Below, one piece after another: positions 45,617-61,326 of a stretch of DNA of 64,000 bases. How positions within the stretch are numbered: position 1 is the stretch's first letter; every line of letters begins with the position of its first letter. The DNA is from Morella rubra. Taxonomy: Eukaryota; Streptophyta; Magnoliopsida; Fagales; Myricaceae. The position numbers and the translations under genes are program-made. The stretch spans positions 30,237,247 through 30,301,246 of the forward strand of contig CM025850.1 of NCBI GenBank assembly GCA_003952965.2. The letters run 5' to 3'. The notes beneath the pieces are model-generated. The model worked only from the letters and a program-made list of their open reading frames with translations, ran no database searches and was not told the origin of the DNA.

Positions 45617-47763
45617 GGGCTTGTTTCGAAAACAGTTAGGTTTCAGTTTTGGTTTTGGTTTTAGTTTTAAAAGATTAAAATAAGTTTTATAATAAGGGCC
45701 CGTTTGGTTAGATTAGTTTAGAATCATTTATTTAATAATATTTTTATTTGGGTACTATTACATTTATAAAATAATAAAATTTAAAATTAATTTACAAAAT
45801 TACGAAAATATAAAAAATGTAAAAAAATCGGAAATTAATTTTTTAAAATATTAGAAAATATGAAATAATAAAAATAAATAAATAAAAATTTATTTTTTTA
45901 TTTATTTAACAATATTTTTTTCATATCATTACATTTAAAAAAATATAAGAAAAACTTATTTATAGAAAATAGGAAAAAAAATTTTTAAAAAACATAAAAT
46001 ATCTAAAAAAACAAAATTAACTTTAATATAAATATTTGAAAAATAGAATCAGAATTTATAAATCAGGAAAATCGGATAAAATATATATAAAAAATAATTT
46101 CGCAAAACTAATTAATTGCTATAAAATATAATTAAAATTAAAATTATCAAAAAAAAAAAAAATATTCAGAAAATATATCCAAATTATTGCAAAATATATT
46201 AAAAAAAATTAAAAAAATGTTGGAAAATTGTGGGTAAAATGTAAAAGTAAAATTAATTATAAAAAAATTAAAAATACTTAAAAGAGAAAAATTATAAAAT
46301 TCATCAAAATATTTATAAAATTTAAAAATCTAGAAAACATTTAAAAAACATAATTTTGAAATTCGATAAACTAAAAAAGACTGGATTAATTTGCAAAAAT
46401 CATAAAAAATTATAAATATTAAAAAGAACATACAGAATTTATAATTGCACAAAAACTTAAACCAAAATTGGGCACAAAGCCGGATGCTTCTAAAATAATA
46501 AAAATTCACCAAATAAATATAAATAAATAATTAACTAACAAATGTTAAAATAGATAATTAAAATTAAAAAAATAGTTGGCCATTTAACAAAACAATTTAA
46601 AAATATAAGAAAGTATATAAATTATAAAATATACAAAAATTAAGAAACATTATCTAAATACTTAGAAAAACATTAAATATTAGAATATTAAAACATTAAA
46701 AATTATTTTGAGACTAGCCACCCTGGTGAGGTGGCACAGCTCCAATGGGGTCTCCCTCTAGGCACAACCCTAAGAGATTGCGCACTTTTGGCTACTTTGG
46801 GTGGCCCCAATTTTTAAAACTTTTTGTAAATTAATTTTCTGCTTTTTATTTTATTGAATCTCCAAAATAATTTTTTATTTTTTAAAATTTTATACTTCCT
46901 TTTCTTGTTTTAATAAATATTTTGAATACTTTTTTTTATTTAATTTTCTATAGTATTCAAAATATTTATTAAAACATGAAAAGGAAGTATAAAATTTTGT
47001 GCACTTTCAAATTTCTGTAAGTTATTTTTAATATTTATAATTTTTTCTGATTATCGCAAATTAATTTCTCTTTTTTAGTTTTTGAATGTCCAAAATTATC
47101 TTTTTAAATGTTTTCTAGATTTTTAAATTTTATAAATATTTTGATGAATTTTATGTATTTCTCTCTTTCTAAGTATTTTTACTGAATTTTTATAATTAAT
47201 TTTACTTTTACATTTTACCCACAATATTCCACATTTTTTAGAATATTTTGTAATAATTTGATATATTTTCTGAATAATTTTTAATTTTTTTTAAAATTTT
47301 AATTTTTTTAAATTTTAATTTTAATTGTATTTTATAGCAATTAATTAGTTTGCGAAATTATTTTTTTACATATTTATCCATTTTCATTTATAAATTTTGA
47401 TTCTATTTTTTTTCAAAATATTTTTTGAGTTAATTTTTTTTTTTAGATATTTTTATTTTTTTTGTAATTTTTTTTTACATTTCCTAATTTCTGTAAATTA
47501 TTTTTAAATGTAATGATATTTGAAAGAAATATAATAAAATTAATTTCGATTTTTTTTATATTTTTGGTAATTTTTGTAAATTAATTTTAAATTTTATATG
47601 TTATTATTTTTTAAATGTAATAGTACCCAAAATAAAAATATTATTAAATGAAAAATTAAATAAATGTGTCTAAACTAATCTAACCAAACATGCCCTTATT
47701 ATAAAACTTATTTTAATCTTTAAAAACTAAAATCAAAACCAAAACTGGTTTCCAAACAAGCCC
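45617..47763. mobile_element. Giant AT-rich fold-back element, 2.15 kb
   Basis: Two arms of about 1 kb are inverted copies. The outer ends read GGGCTTGTTTCGAAAAC and (inverse of the right) GGGCTTGTTTGGAAACC. The likeness continues through AAAATAAGTTTTATAATAAGGGC and TTTGGTTAGATTAGTTTAGA to near the centre at about 46710-46810, a small GC-rich loop with AGCCACCCTGGTGAGGTGGC. Arms are extremely A/T-rich and hold no gene. End sequence resembles Tourist/PIF-Harbinger MITEs; flanking TTA/TAA fits but is not decisive. Confidence 0.75.
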
Positions 47764-48913
47764 TAATTGTGTAAAGAGCAAGAATGAACTCCCAACTAGC
47801 CCATGAGATAAGGACACTATTGAAACAGTGGTGAGCGTGAGAACCTGATTCCCAAGGACTCAGAAAGTGCATTGAATGTTGAGAATGACCACTAATGCGA
47901 AGCTTTAGATCAGTAAGCATTTTTATTATTTAGCAAGACCTAAAATTTGTTTGTCACGGTCTTCAAAAAAAGTTCAAAGCATAATCTAAAAGTGAAATAC
48001 TTGTTTTGAGATGATGATGAATTTCGGAATTTTCTGTGCATCAGGCTTTAACAGACCTGATCCAATTTTAACATACGAGAGATAAACACTTCGAGTAAAC
48101 TCTGGACACTTGTAATGATACCTCACACTGTATGTATTAAGTAAGTCTCAAAAATAATATTACCATGAGAATTTGAACTAAGGTCTACAACTAGTATAAA
48201 AAAAAATAATAATAACTAGGGTCTACCATTTGGTAGCCTTTATCCCTAACCATCTCACTCACGCCTTGGGGTCAAAGTGGACTAGTTTCCACTTTGTTTG
48301 TTTGATAAAAAAAAAAAAAAACCTCCGAAAGCTAATTCCTTAGTAAATAGCTGTGGCTTATCTTTGTCCATTCATTCTATACACAATCATCTTCTTCTAA
48401 ATGTTATTTTGTACCACTCCAAGTCCTAGTTAGAGAGTTGTCCCTTACTCTGACTTTTTCTCTTTTGATACAGTTTTGGACAATTCGAACATAGGACCTC
48501 TGATCCGAAGCCATATGAAACTACAACTTAGGACCTCTGATCCGACACCATATGAAACTACAACTTATCTAAAGATTAAAAGTTAAGAAATAAGATTTTA
48601 TTATTTGAATTATATTGTTTAATATGTCATGTAAAGGCTTGTATCACGTCTCTTCATCAACCAGAGGAAGCAAAAAAGCTAGCAAAGCTTTTGAATGATC
48701 GAAATCAATTAGAACCAGCAAAATCATCACAAGGTAAGATATAGGTCCCCTTTTTTGGGAATCAAAATTCCGTTCTGGATAACCTTAGGGTGGCCATTTT
48801 AGCACGGTGTTATCATGCTAACCAGCAAAATTCAACACTCAACAAAGATAAAAATCACAACAACAAAAACCTAATATAACACCAGGGGCTGCAGCAGGGA
48901 AAGAAGGAATGGT
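47764..48913. other. Intergenic and 3' side of adenosine kinase
   Basis: No gene seen. A tandem pair of about 39 bases (GGACCTCTGATCCGA..CCATATGAAACTACAACTTA) lies near 48494-48566. The last 150 bases probably hold the 3' untranslated region of the kinase gene. Confidence 0.4.
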
Positions 48914-52375
<3,462 letters not shown>

Positions 52376-52412
52376 CTACCAGATGCAGATCGACGGGAAG
52401 GAAATGTGTAAG

Positions 52413-52419
52413 CTTTATA
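52413..52419 (-). promoter_or_regulatory. TATA box of adenosine kinase
   Basis: The minus strand reads CTATAAAG about 95 bases before the start codon. A CCAAT-type motif (GTCCAATGGG) lies about 50 bases further up. Confidence 0.5.
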
Positions 52420-52519
52420 GTGGTTTGCAGTTGGGGGAGTTGTGGGTCTTAATCTCACCAACCCATTGGACCTTTCAGCTTGGTGTCTGTGCCACTGCTC
52501 TCCCAATTTTCTTACCACT

Positions 52520-53380
52520 GCTTGATAATCTTTTTATCCACTTTCTTTTTTTAAAAAAAATAAAAAAATAAAAAAAATTGTCCAGTGTGCTTCTGCTCTC
52601 CAAATGTTCTTACCACTATTACGTGGCTTCCGATCTTTTTGCTATTAACGTTTTCTGTTATATTTGTACTTGTAACAGTATACTGTATGAAAATTGCAAT
52701 CAACCTTAGCAATTTACAAATTGTGTTTGATTGGTTATTTTTATTTAATTTTTCATCTCAAATCAAAAACTTCGTCATCCTAATATATTTCAAACACAAA
52801 AATTACTCTTAATCTCGAAAAATATTTTAATCCAATTATTGGTCTCGTATCCAAGTAAAAAGACACAAAAATCAAAATTATTGAGATTGTTACTTAAAAA
52901 ACTCTTATCTCACCAAAAGTATTCTTCCCAAATAGGGTAGTAAACAAACCGAGTTGTTCGATCGAGCTCGAACTTAGTTTCTTTTATAAATGAGCCATGA
53001 TTAAATTACCAATTTTCATTTGAAAATTAAATTAGTCAGACTCACATAAACTCAACCCAACACAGTTTAAGTTCATGAACAAAACTCGTACAAATTCGAC
53101 TCAACTCGTTTGGAGGTCGTAAAACATATCATATGTGCACATACAATTATGTTTCTGTGTATCACATATGTATGCCTATAGAATTGGTTTGTGTTTGCTA
53201 AAATTGAGAGTGCATATCAAGTTAGATCAAGTTAATTTATAGTGTTCATGTGTCCTATATTTTGTTGCCTATAGTGCATCTACAAAGTCTTTCATCAACT
53301 AAATATTCATCTAAATGGAGAACAATGATAATGCATTTTAATCAACTACAATAACTATGCTTCACCAATATTGATGTTTA
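52520..53380. other. Intergenic upstream of adenosine kinase
   Basis: AT-rich, with an A-rich stretch near 52550-52577. Around 52950-53110 there is text such as CGATCGAGCTCGAAC and CTCAACCCAACACAG that resembles worn transposon ends, but no element can be bounded. Confidence 0.4.
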
Positions 53381-53388
53381 TTTTGTAA

Positions 53389-53621
53389 AGGGATAAATAC
53401 AACATTGGTCCTTGTAGTTTATGCGGAAATCAAATAAGTACATAAACTTTAAAACACAAAAAATTAGCCCCTGAGGTTTAAAATCATTCACATTTGAAAG
53501 GTCCTGGAGGGACTAAAGTCTTGATGGATTTTAAACCTTAGGGACTAATTTAATGAGTTTTAAAGTTGAAGGACTTATTTAATTTTCGGCCAAAGCATAG
53601 GGATGAACTTTGTATTTATCC
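53389..53621. mobile_element. MITE 3 (Mutator-like), same family as MITE 2
   Basis: A 233-bp element with ends AGGGATAAATACAA and (inverted) GGATAAATACAAAG. Flanks ATTTTGTAA (53380-53388) and ATTTTCTGA (53622-53630) match at seven of nine bases. Internal blocks are shared with MITE 2 along the full length, including GGAGGGACTAAAGTC and TTTTCGGCCAAA. Confidence 0.8.
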
Positions 53622-53889
53622 ATTTTCTGAATAATACTAATTCCTTCTATGTTTGGAGATTTAGACAAAGATGATACTTTTAAAAAAAAAAAAAAAAAAT
53701 CATGACATACATTTTTATTGAAGTTAGAAGATATTAGAGCTGAAAATATACAAAAGAAAATGCCAAAAGGACTAGCAACAAACCTAGAGAAGTGTAGCTT
53801 ATAAATTAGGGATGGACATAGTGTTGATACTACACCTTCGGACAACTTCAAATGAAAGCACCAATTGTAGGTCATAAAAATAAACAGGT

Positions 53890-54440
53890 TATATATCTAT
53901 TTGGTCTCTAAGTTTTGATCATTTTAATAAATAGTCCTTGGGTTTTCAAATTGATCATAAAGGTCCTTCCATTTGTAATTTTTATCAAACAAGTCCTTTC
54001 GTTAAACTTCTATCTATAAAGTTAACGATTCTCATGCCAGTTTCAAGACATGTGTCAACCAAAACTAAAATCATGTATTGGTCTTCACGCGAGGATAAGA
54101 GAAAGGCTAACGTATGTTAAAAGGCAAAATGAAAATTTTCAGAAGGCTTCAGATCTGTAATGTTCACTCCTACAACAAAGGGTAAAAAGGATGTTAAATG
54201 TCAAAATTGGTAATATAGGGTGCAAAGTGCTAGTATCCCAATAGTTGAGGGCGCAAAATGTATCTTTTTTTCCAAGGGTAAAAAGGGTATAAAACGTCGC
54301 CATGAGTTACATGCATGTCACGTGCACGCCTTTCATACAAAATTACAAAAATCCTGACGTCGAGGTGCAATCTGTAAATAGGTGGTAGTTGGAGGGCAAA
54401 ATGTCACTAAAAGTGTATTTTTTCCTATATATAATTAATT
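53890..54440. repeat. Worn MITE-type repeats
   Basis: 53890-54000 has the repeated 'GGTC(T/C)..AAGTTTT' pattern seen at Mutator-like MITE ends. 54180-54425 has GGGTGCAAAGTG, GGGCGCAAAATGTATC and GGGCAAAATGTCAC, as in the cluster at 21.7-22.5 kb. Boundaries cannot be set. Confidence 0.4.
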
Positions 54441-54477
54441 AACCAATTTTTTTATTTTTAAAAAAAAACACACACAG

Positions 54478-54840
54478 AGGAAAATCGGGGACAAAGAAAA
54501 TATTCCTTCCACCGATTCCCCCCTATGGTGGAAGGGGAGATTTCCCCTCTCTTGTGTGGGTGAGGAAACTCCTCCCTTCCTGTGGTGGATCTCCCACTAG
54601 GCGGGAGGGTGACGATCCCCTCTGGATTGCACTCCCCCACATGTGCATGGGGGAGATCCCCCACTGCAACTAGGGGAGGTTCCCCTCCCGCTTGAGGAGG
54701 GGCGAGACCTCCCCCTCCATTTCGAGGGGAATCACCCCTCCAGGAGCTCGCATCGGAGGGCTCCCCCCCCTTTGTCCTTTAGGTGGCGGAGAGAGGTTCC
54801 TTATCGAAGGTGGTTAGAGAGATCGGTTTCCCCTTGAAAT
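54478..54840. repeat. Array of GC-rich short hairpins
   Basis: About eight successive inverted motifs of the form (A/G)GGGG-few bases-CCCC(T/C) lie 25-45 bases apart, for example AGGGGAGATTTCCCCT near 54533, GGGGGAGATCCCCC near 54649, AGGGGAGGTTCCCCT near 54672, GAGGGGCGAGACCTCCCC near 54696 and GAGGGGAATCACCCCTC near 54724. The block is sharply GC-rich in AT-rich DNA, with an A run on its left. Open frames through it look like composition effects. Confidence 0.6.
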
Positions 54841-54849
54841 CTTTTGTTT

Positions 54850-55465
54850 TTAAATTTGAAAGTTTTGGTTATTAATTATTCAAATTTGAATCTAATTTAT
54901 GTTTTAATTATTTAAATTGGGTGACACTAAGCAACATAAAAAAAAAAAGGTTAAAAATTTTACCTTTAATTTTCGCACTGAATTTTCCTCAAACCTCGCC
55001 CAACACAATGGTTTATTCAGCAAAACACTCATTTAAAGCAAAAACAGAGAACCACAATGGATCTTGAAAACAATATTGCCAAATTACACCCTTTTGGAAG
55101 CATCAACCAACCTCTTCGTTCTTGGGTTAGTTATGGAACCACCAGATAAGAGCCAACCATATCCACAACTAGAAATCTCACCCCTAGCAGCACCGTCAAC
55201 ATCTTTGTTATAACGAAATTGCACAACCTCTCTTTAAAACTTCGAGTGACAGACCAGGTGAGATTGTTGTGAGGATGGGCTCCATGCTCCTTGGCAAGAG
55301 GCAAGAAAGAGACAATAGAGAATAAAAGAACTCTTAAGCCATGTTTGGAATGAGGGTGTGGACCTTGTTTCTGGTCTAAAAGTCAGATTTAGGCCCAAAT
55401 TTTGGAATCCTCGTTTGGCATGGGTTGAGACCCTGGTTGAAGTTTTGTGGGCTGGTCTCAAAACT
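54850..55465. other. Intergenic, nothing recognised
   Basis: No supported gene. The hAT element inserts at its right edge. Confidence 0.4.
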
Positions 55466-56099
55466 CCAATGCTTAGGGCTGTTCAACCTCGGTGTAGGTG
55501 CCGGTTTTGGCCAAACCGGCACCTACACCCGATAGGCCGGTTTTTAAATAATTGCCACCTACACTACACCGTTAAGGGCAAAAATCTGGCCCTTAGCGGT
55601 GGCGGTTTCCGGTTATCCTACATTCATATTAGGCCATTTTTTTAGCATTTTACACACTTGGTCCCATGAATTTTTTTTTTTCTTTTGGTCCATTAATCAC
55701 ATATCATTAAAATCTAAACTAATGAAATCCAAAATCAATAAAATTAAACATCATCTTAAAAATAAGATGAGAATTTAAAGTTCAAACTAATAAAATCTAA
55801 AATCAATAAACTTAGAGAACATTACAACAAGATGAGAATCTAAAGTCTCAACCAATAAAATCCAAAATAATAAACTTAGAAAAGTAATTGTAAGAACATC
55901 GTAAATATGGGTAACTCCTTCAAAATCCCTACTCCTTGATCTCCATCACCAAGATAGGTAACTCTACACAATATAGTTAATACACCAAGTTATAATTATA
56001 AAAAATAAAATATTATTCAAACTAATAAACTAACAAAAACAGAATAAAATTACTCGTATATATTTGTTTGTTCTTTGTCATATCAGAAGTCATGTCCTC

Positions 56100-59000
56100 C
56101 TCCTCCTATAGGGATACATCTCATCCATTTTGAGCACAAATGAGACCTTCTTTTTAGGGCCAATGAACTCCTAAGGGATCCAGATATCGACCTCCAGTGC
56201 TAAATACTGACTCAGAAGGTACAGTGGTAATAGGAATTGCCACACGTCCGAGCTATGCGTGCAAAGGATGGGATACTTATAAGAGTTAACGTCCCAAGCA
56301 AATTTTAAATAGGAATCAACTGACTCTGATAAATATCTCTCCACCTCAGATTTGAGTCTGAAATTTGGCTAGCAGCCCTTTACAAGATCAAACTCATCCC
56401 ACTCCTCATTATCCCCATAGTCACACTATCACTGTCACCCATCTCCCTGACACTACCATAGTTGCCATTGTTATATTCCATAAACAACGTTCTAAAGTAC
56501 CCTTCTTCATTCAATGCCATAACTTCGCCTTCCGCTTCTCCCATTACTTTCTTAAACCAATAATTCAGAACAACCATCTTATTTCTTGGATCAAGCAATG
56601 CTGAAACAAATAAAAGTCTATTCACTATCATCAAATCACCCCAATACTTGTCATACTTTATTTTCATGCGGGATGCCATCTCTTTAAGCAAAGTATCATT
56701 ACTAGAAGAATACTTATCCAAATAACTATGTATCTTAGCCAACTCCTCCAAGTACACATTAGCTGTAGACACATTTGATCCCGACATTCTTATCGTTACT
56801 TCATAAAATAACTTTAAGAATTTTACAAAGTGACGGATGTGCTCCCAATCCTCGAGTGTGGGGGGCCTAATCCTCTTCTCCCATGCCCCTCTTCACCCAA
56901 ATACAATATAAAATGCCCATCCTCATCCAACATCAACTCAAATCCTCTCGATACTTCAAAGCCACATCCAACATCAAATAAGTTGAGTTCCAACGAGTGG
57001 TAACATCAAGAGTCAAAAATTGAGTAAATGTAATCTCTTTAATCTGCACACATTCTTTAAACTTGTCTAACCTTTGGGGTGATGACTTAACATACTTGAT
57101 CATATTCCGAAGCTTAGCAATTGACTTATCAACCTCTTTCATCCCCTCAGACATAATCAAATTTAAAATATGTGCACAACATCTCAAGTGTAGGAATTCA
57201 TGGCCACAAACAATCCTCCCTACATCTAGAGTATCTGTGAGTCTAAATAACAACCCAAGAGAGGGGGTGAATTGAGTTTTTAAAAACCTTAGTCCTTTTT
57301 CGATAAAAACCCAAATCTGAAAAATACCCTTTTAACAAATAAAAAGGAAGATCTGAAATGTATAATGCTAAGCAAAATATAACAATAATGATAAAGCATA
57401 AATCTCCACAAGTATGAATATGTACTGAAAAGTAAGAGAGATAGAGTTAGAGAGATGACACCGTAATTTTAGGTGGTTCGGCCAACACTTGCCTACGTCC
57501 ACCCCCAAGGCTATTGACTTCCTTGGGCTTCCTTCACTATTCTCCAAATAGCAAATACACCTTAGCTTCCGGGGTGCTAAGGAACCTTTACAAAGCGTTT
57601 TCGAGCTCACGCTTCAAACTCTCACAAATCCCAAAACCCAAGGGATTTCTTCTACTCTCACAAGTAGGACAAGTGTTTACCCAACACTCCTCACAAATCC
57701 CAAAACCCAAGGGATTTCTTCTACCCTCACGAGTAGGACAAGTGTTACCCAACACTCAATGTGTTTTACAATAATGGGTACAATAAGAATGGCTCTTTAA
57801 GCCGAATATGCAAGTGGAAAGCTCACAACGTGTAGAATGGCTCTCTAAGCCGAATTAGCAAATGAAAAGCTCAATAAAGTGCAAGAGACAAGATCTTGAA
57901 TGAAACCTAAAGTTTGGCAAGTAGAGCACAAGCTTTCTTGGTAGATGCGGTTTTCCTCTTCTTCAAAGCACTTCTCTCTCTAGAAGTTAGGGCACGATTG
58001 ATTGCAAAGTGTGTTGTCTCTTCTTCAAGAAATTCTCTCTCTTTGGATGCTAGGTCGTCAATGATGAGCAAGAGAAGAAGATTTAACAATGAGAGCTCTT
58101 GGACTTGAAGGAATCAGCAAATGGATTTCTTTGGATCTTGGCTTTTTCTCTCTCTATATGTTGCGATGATGATCGAGCTTATTCTTCTCTCTCCATCTCG
58201 TTCTTCTTATAGCCCCTAGGTCTTCAACGGTCATCAAGTGGCTTATTTTACCGTTGGAGGGTTTAAAAGTCATTTGAGAACATTTTGGACGATCGCGTTT
58301 CCAGGATTTTTGCAAATTTGCACCATGTGTCGACACATTGTGTATGTGCTGACACATTAAAACATGGTCTGAAATTTTGTTCTCGGGAGACAGTGAATGT
58401 GTCGACACATGCCTTCAATGTGTCGACACTTCCCAAACTTAGCCAAAAATTTTGAATCCTGGCCAATAGTCAATGTGTCGACACATGCCTTCAATGTGTC
58501 GACACATTGAACACTTAGTCTGAAAATTTGTTCTTTGACAGCAATTTCTCCAATTCAACTTTAAAGCATCCAAACCATTCCAACACTTCTTTAACACCTA
58601 CAATATGAAAAATTGATCTTATCAACTTGTAATGGTGTTCAAGTCCGCTTAAAAATAGTTTAAGGAAAAACTTCAATCCTTTGAAATACAATAGAAATAG
58701 TGGATTGATAATGTAAAATCTAAAATCCTTCAAAACTTAGAATTTTTTGTTATCATCAAAATCAATTATAGATTGTTTGCAAAACAACCTTGGGCTAACA
58801 GTATCTTTTTGCAATTGCCTTCTCTTTAAATGGTCAATGGCAGTGTCATTAGAGGAGGCATTGTCAACTGTTATTGTAAGGATCCTTTGTATCACTCAAT
58901 CAGACATACAGTCTTCTAGTTCCTTAGCAATACTAGTCCTTTTATGATCTTGCACCCTCTAAAAGACAAAATTCTCTTCTGCAAGGTCCAATTAGCATTG

Positions 59001-59643
59001 ATGAAGTGTCCAGTCACACATATATAATTAAAATTTTGAATCGATGTCTAAGTGTCTGTGGTAAAAGACACTCTATACCCATTCGTTCGAATCAAATGCT
59101 TCAACTTATCATTCTCCTTCAAATATGGTTTCATACAAAGCCTCATAATTGTTATCCTAGATGGCATTTTAAATCTAGGCTCCAGATAATGAATTAAATT
59201 CCTAAATCCATGTTTCTGAACTACAATAAAAGGCATCTCATCGATAATTATCATCCTAGCAATCAGATCTTTAATAGTCTTCTCACAAAACTTACGTGTC
59301 ACCCCCATTTCCAACATCAGACCCCGTTGACTTCTCAGCATCGTGAGTCAAAAAATTTGCCCAACATCTAATTGACCCCCCTTCTTTCTCTTGAAATATG
59401 GACAAATATTGTGATGTTGCCATAACCCCGATGTCCTATTCTTGTGATAAGCCATAAAAATTTTTTTACAATAATTACATTTGCTTTAGGTGGATCAAAG
59501 GTAGGTAGCTTGGTATAGTACAGCCATACATCAGAAGGCTTTGAGTTTTTCCTTTTTTTTGGTTCAGGCCGTGGTGGTCGTCCGCTTGCATCAGCCATTG
59601 GCCCTACTATCTCAGAATCTGTAGTGGACCCAACAACTGACAC
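56100..59643 (-). pseudogene. hAT transposase, broken and split by a solo LTR
   Basis: Pieces run right to left. 59643-59368 is basic (PRPEPKKRKNSKPSDVW) and corresponds to the BED zinc-finger region, with its cysteines unclear. 59341-59048 has KFCEKTIKDLIARMIIIDEMPF and FRNLIHYLEPRFKMPSR. After the solo LTR, 57253-56933 has HEFLHLRCCAHILNLIMSEG and TLDVTTRWNSTYLML, a diagnostic hAT block. 56787-56380 has a region before the dimerisation domain (ALLDPRNKM, KYDKYWGD). Weak hATC text continues to about 56100. The protein would cut and paste the element; stops, frame changes and the insertion rule that out. Confidence 0.85.
57236..58758 (-). mobile_element. Solo LTR 3 inside the hAT element
   Basis: On the minus strand it starts TGATGATAACAAAAAATTC and ends GACTCACA, with CACCCCCTCTCTTGGG about 30 bases before its end, closely parallel to solo LTR 2 (TGATGATTTC..., CACCCCCCTCTTAGG, GACTTACA). 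Flanking pentamers GTATC and AAATC agree in three bases only, so edges are approximate. It contains a tandem duplication of about 70 bases (57628-57765, with CAAATCCCAAAACCCAAGGG twice) and five TGTCGACA palindromes between 58328 and 58505. No coding text or primer site. Confidence 0.65.
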
Positions 59644-60394
59644 GATGCTAAGGGCGACATAGCAATAGCACTACTACATGTGGCTGCAGATGACTGTGAT
59701 TACGGTGGAGTGTCCATCTGCAAATTAACAATAGAGGGTTTAGCAGTGAGACTAAATTAAATACAATCGTACGTAAAAAAGTCATAATTTTTGTTGAAAT
59801 TCTATATTATGTTCTGGGCATACGTGAAAAGTAGATCCAATTAAGGTATGTTGATCACCAATATAAAGCGATACCAACTCCAATATATCAAATTCAAAAC
59901 ATTGACTATATATCAATATGATACAACTTTCAAGTATAATTTATCATCGAATCCTCAAACTACTATAATTTAACACTTTGTTCTCTTTCTATAATTTAAC
60001 AAATTGTTCCCTAAAACAACTGTCTCTTCTTTACATTTCATCGAACAATCAGTGTGCATTCTTAACATTATATTCAAATATTATACAAACAATTAGGGAA
60101 AACATTCACATATGTCCTAATATTATCAATAGAACAAATTAAAATTAACAAATCCTAAAAACCCTAAAAAAATTTATTTTTCTTGTTTTCTTAAACTTCC
60201 CAAATTTATTCAATTACAAACCCTAAAAACAACAAATAATGGGAAAAATATTCAGCAATAATATATGTCCTAATATTTTCAATAGAACAAATTAAAATTA
60301 ACAAATCTATTGATTTTTAACATACCTAAACAAATCCTTGCACTTGACTGACACCACTTGGCAGAGGAAATGGGAGTTGCAGGGCGCAGGAGTC

Positions 60395-60492
60395 GTGGTC
60401 GGCAGGAGAGGGAGGGGAGGGAGGGAGGGAGAGAGAGAGCAGGGGGGGGTTGGGACTGGGGGGGGGGGGGGGGGCTGGCAGGCAGGGGGGAT
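60395..60492 (+). repeat. G-rich tract near the right end of the hAT element
   Basis: GGGAGGGAGGGAGGGAG-type sequence, then runs of 8 and about 17 G near 60443-60474. Such G tracts can form G-quadruplexes on the plus strand. Confidence 0.7.
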
Positions 60493-60755
60493 CGGACTTT
60501 TAGTTCTGCTTGAGGGGGGTTATGCGAACAAAAAGGGAGGGGGCTTTAAAACAAAACGCGCAGTTTTGTTTTTTAAAAAAAAAAACCTGGTGTCTGATAC
60601 CCGGGAACCCGGTGCCGGTAATCCGGGAACCAGGAATGGCACCGGATTTTGTTAAAAACCTCAAATCGGCACCGGCACCGGTGAAGCCGAGTACTGCAAC
60701 CCGGTGCCGGTGCCACTGGAATTTTTCGGTGGCACTGAATAGCCCTACCAATGCT

Positions 60756-61326
60756 AGCCGTGATGATATATAACGACGTTATCGTCACATATGCAGGGTT
60801 GTCCTTTCCTGCATACATGAAGTTATAGTCGACAAAAACTTTATCAGAAACCTTACTGTAATCTTTTCAGTGGGGAAACAGACCTTCGAATCTGCCAAGT
60901 AAATCGAATAAGTCAATAAAATTCCCAATCAAACCCCATCGAATGGTAAGCTACCTCTTGCGATTTCTCATCTGCGAAGCGTTAATTTCCCTCATCTTCC
61001 CCTCAACTGCCCCTCCTCACCATTACAATAGCCTTGATAACCATTTTAACCCCCCTCCACTTCCAGCTGTAGTTTCCTGTACGGACTACGAATCTCCTCG
61101 TTTAGTCCATTGCATTTGTGATCTGCTCAGCTGTGAGGCAGATTGATCTGACTGGTGTGGAATCTATTTTATTACAGCTCTCATCTCCTCTACGTGTTCT
61201 TCGAATCACACTCTCCTAGATTCATGTGATCCCACAGTTCATGGCCGATACTACTCTTCTTTGCCAGTGATCCAACAGTCCATGCGGTTTTGAATTTGAA
61301 GATTTTGTCTGAGATTATCTCAACAC
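60756..61326. other. Intergenic; possible leader of the gene remnant that follows
   Basis: A 67-codon frame at 60943-61146 has no known motif. No TATA box stands out. Confidence 0.35.

Larger units (their letters stand above)
55474..60747 (-). mobile_element. hAT DNA transposon (Ac-like) with perfect 8-bp target duplication
   Basis: Ends TAGGGCTGTTCA at 55474 and (inverse of the right) TAGGGCTATTCA at 60747 form the terminal inverted repeats. The octamer CCAATGCT flanks both sides exactly (55466-55473 and 60748-60755). Inside, the minus strand carries a broken hAT transposase. Just inside the left end a near-perfect hairpin (GTAGGTGCCGGTTT/AAACCGGCACCTAC) and, inside the right end, repeated GGTGCCGG blocks are the subterminal repeats hAT transposases bind. 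A solo LTR of about 1.5 kb (57236-58758) is nested within. Without it the element is about 3.75 kb. Confidence 0.92.

Noticed and set aside
54458..54837. Proline/arginine-rich open frames through the GC array
   Set aside because: Frames arise from GC-rich palindromes on both strands; no start context or domain.
59048..59643. Treating the hAT pieces as a domesticated transposase gene
   Set aside because: Stops, frame changes and a nested solo LTR break the frame, and the terminal repeats and target duplication are still present.
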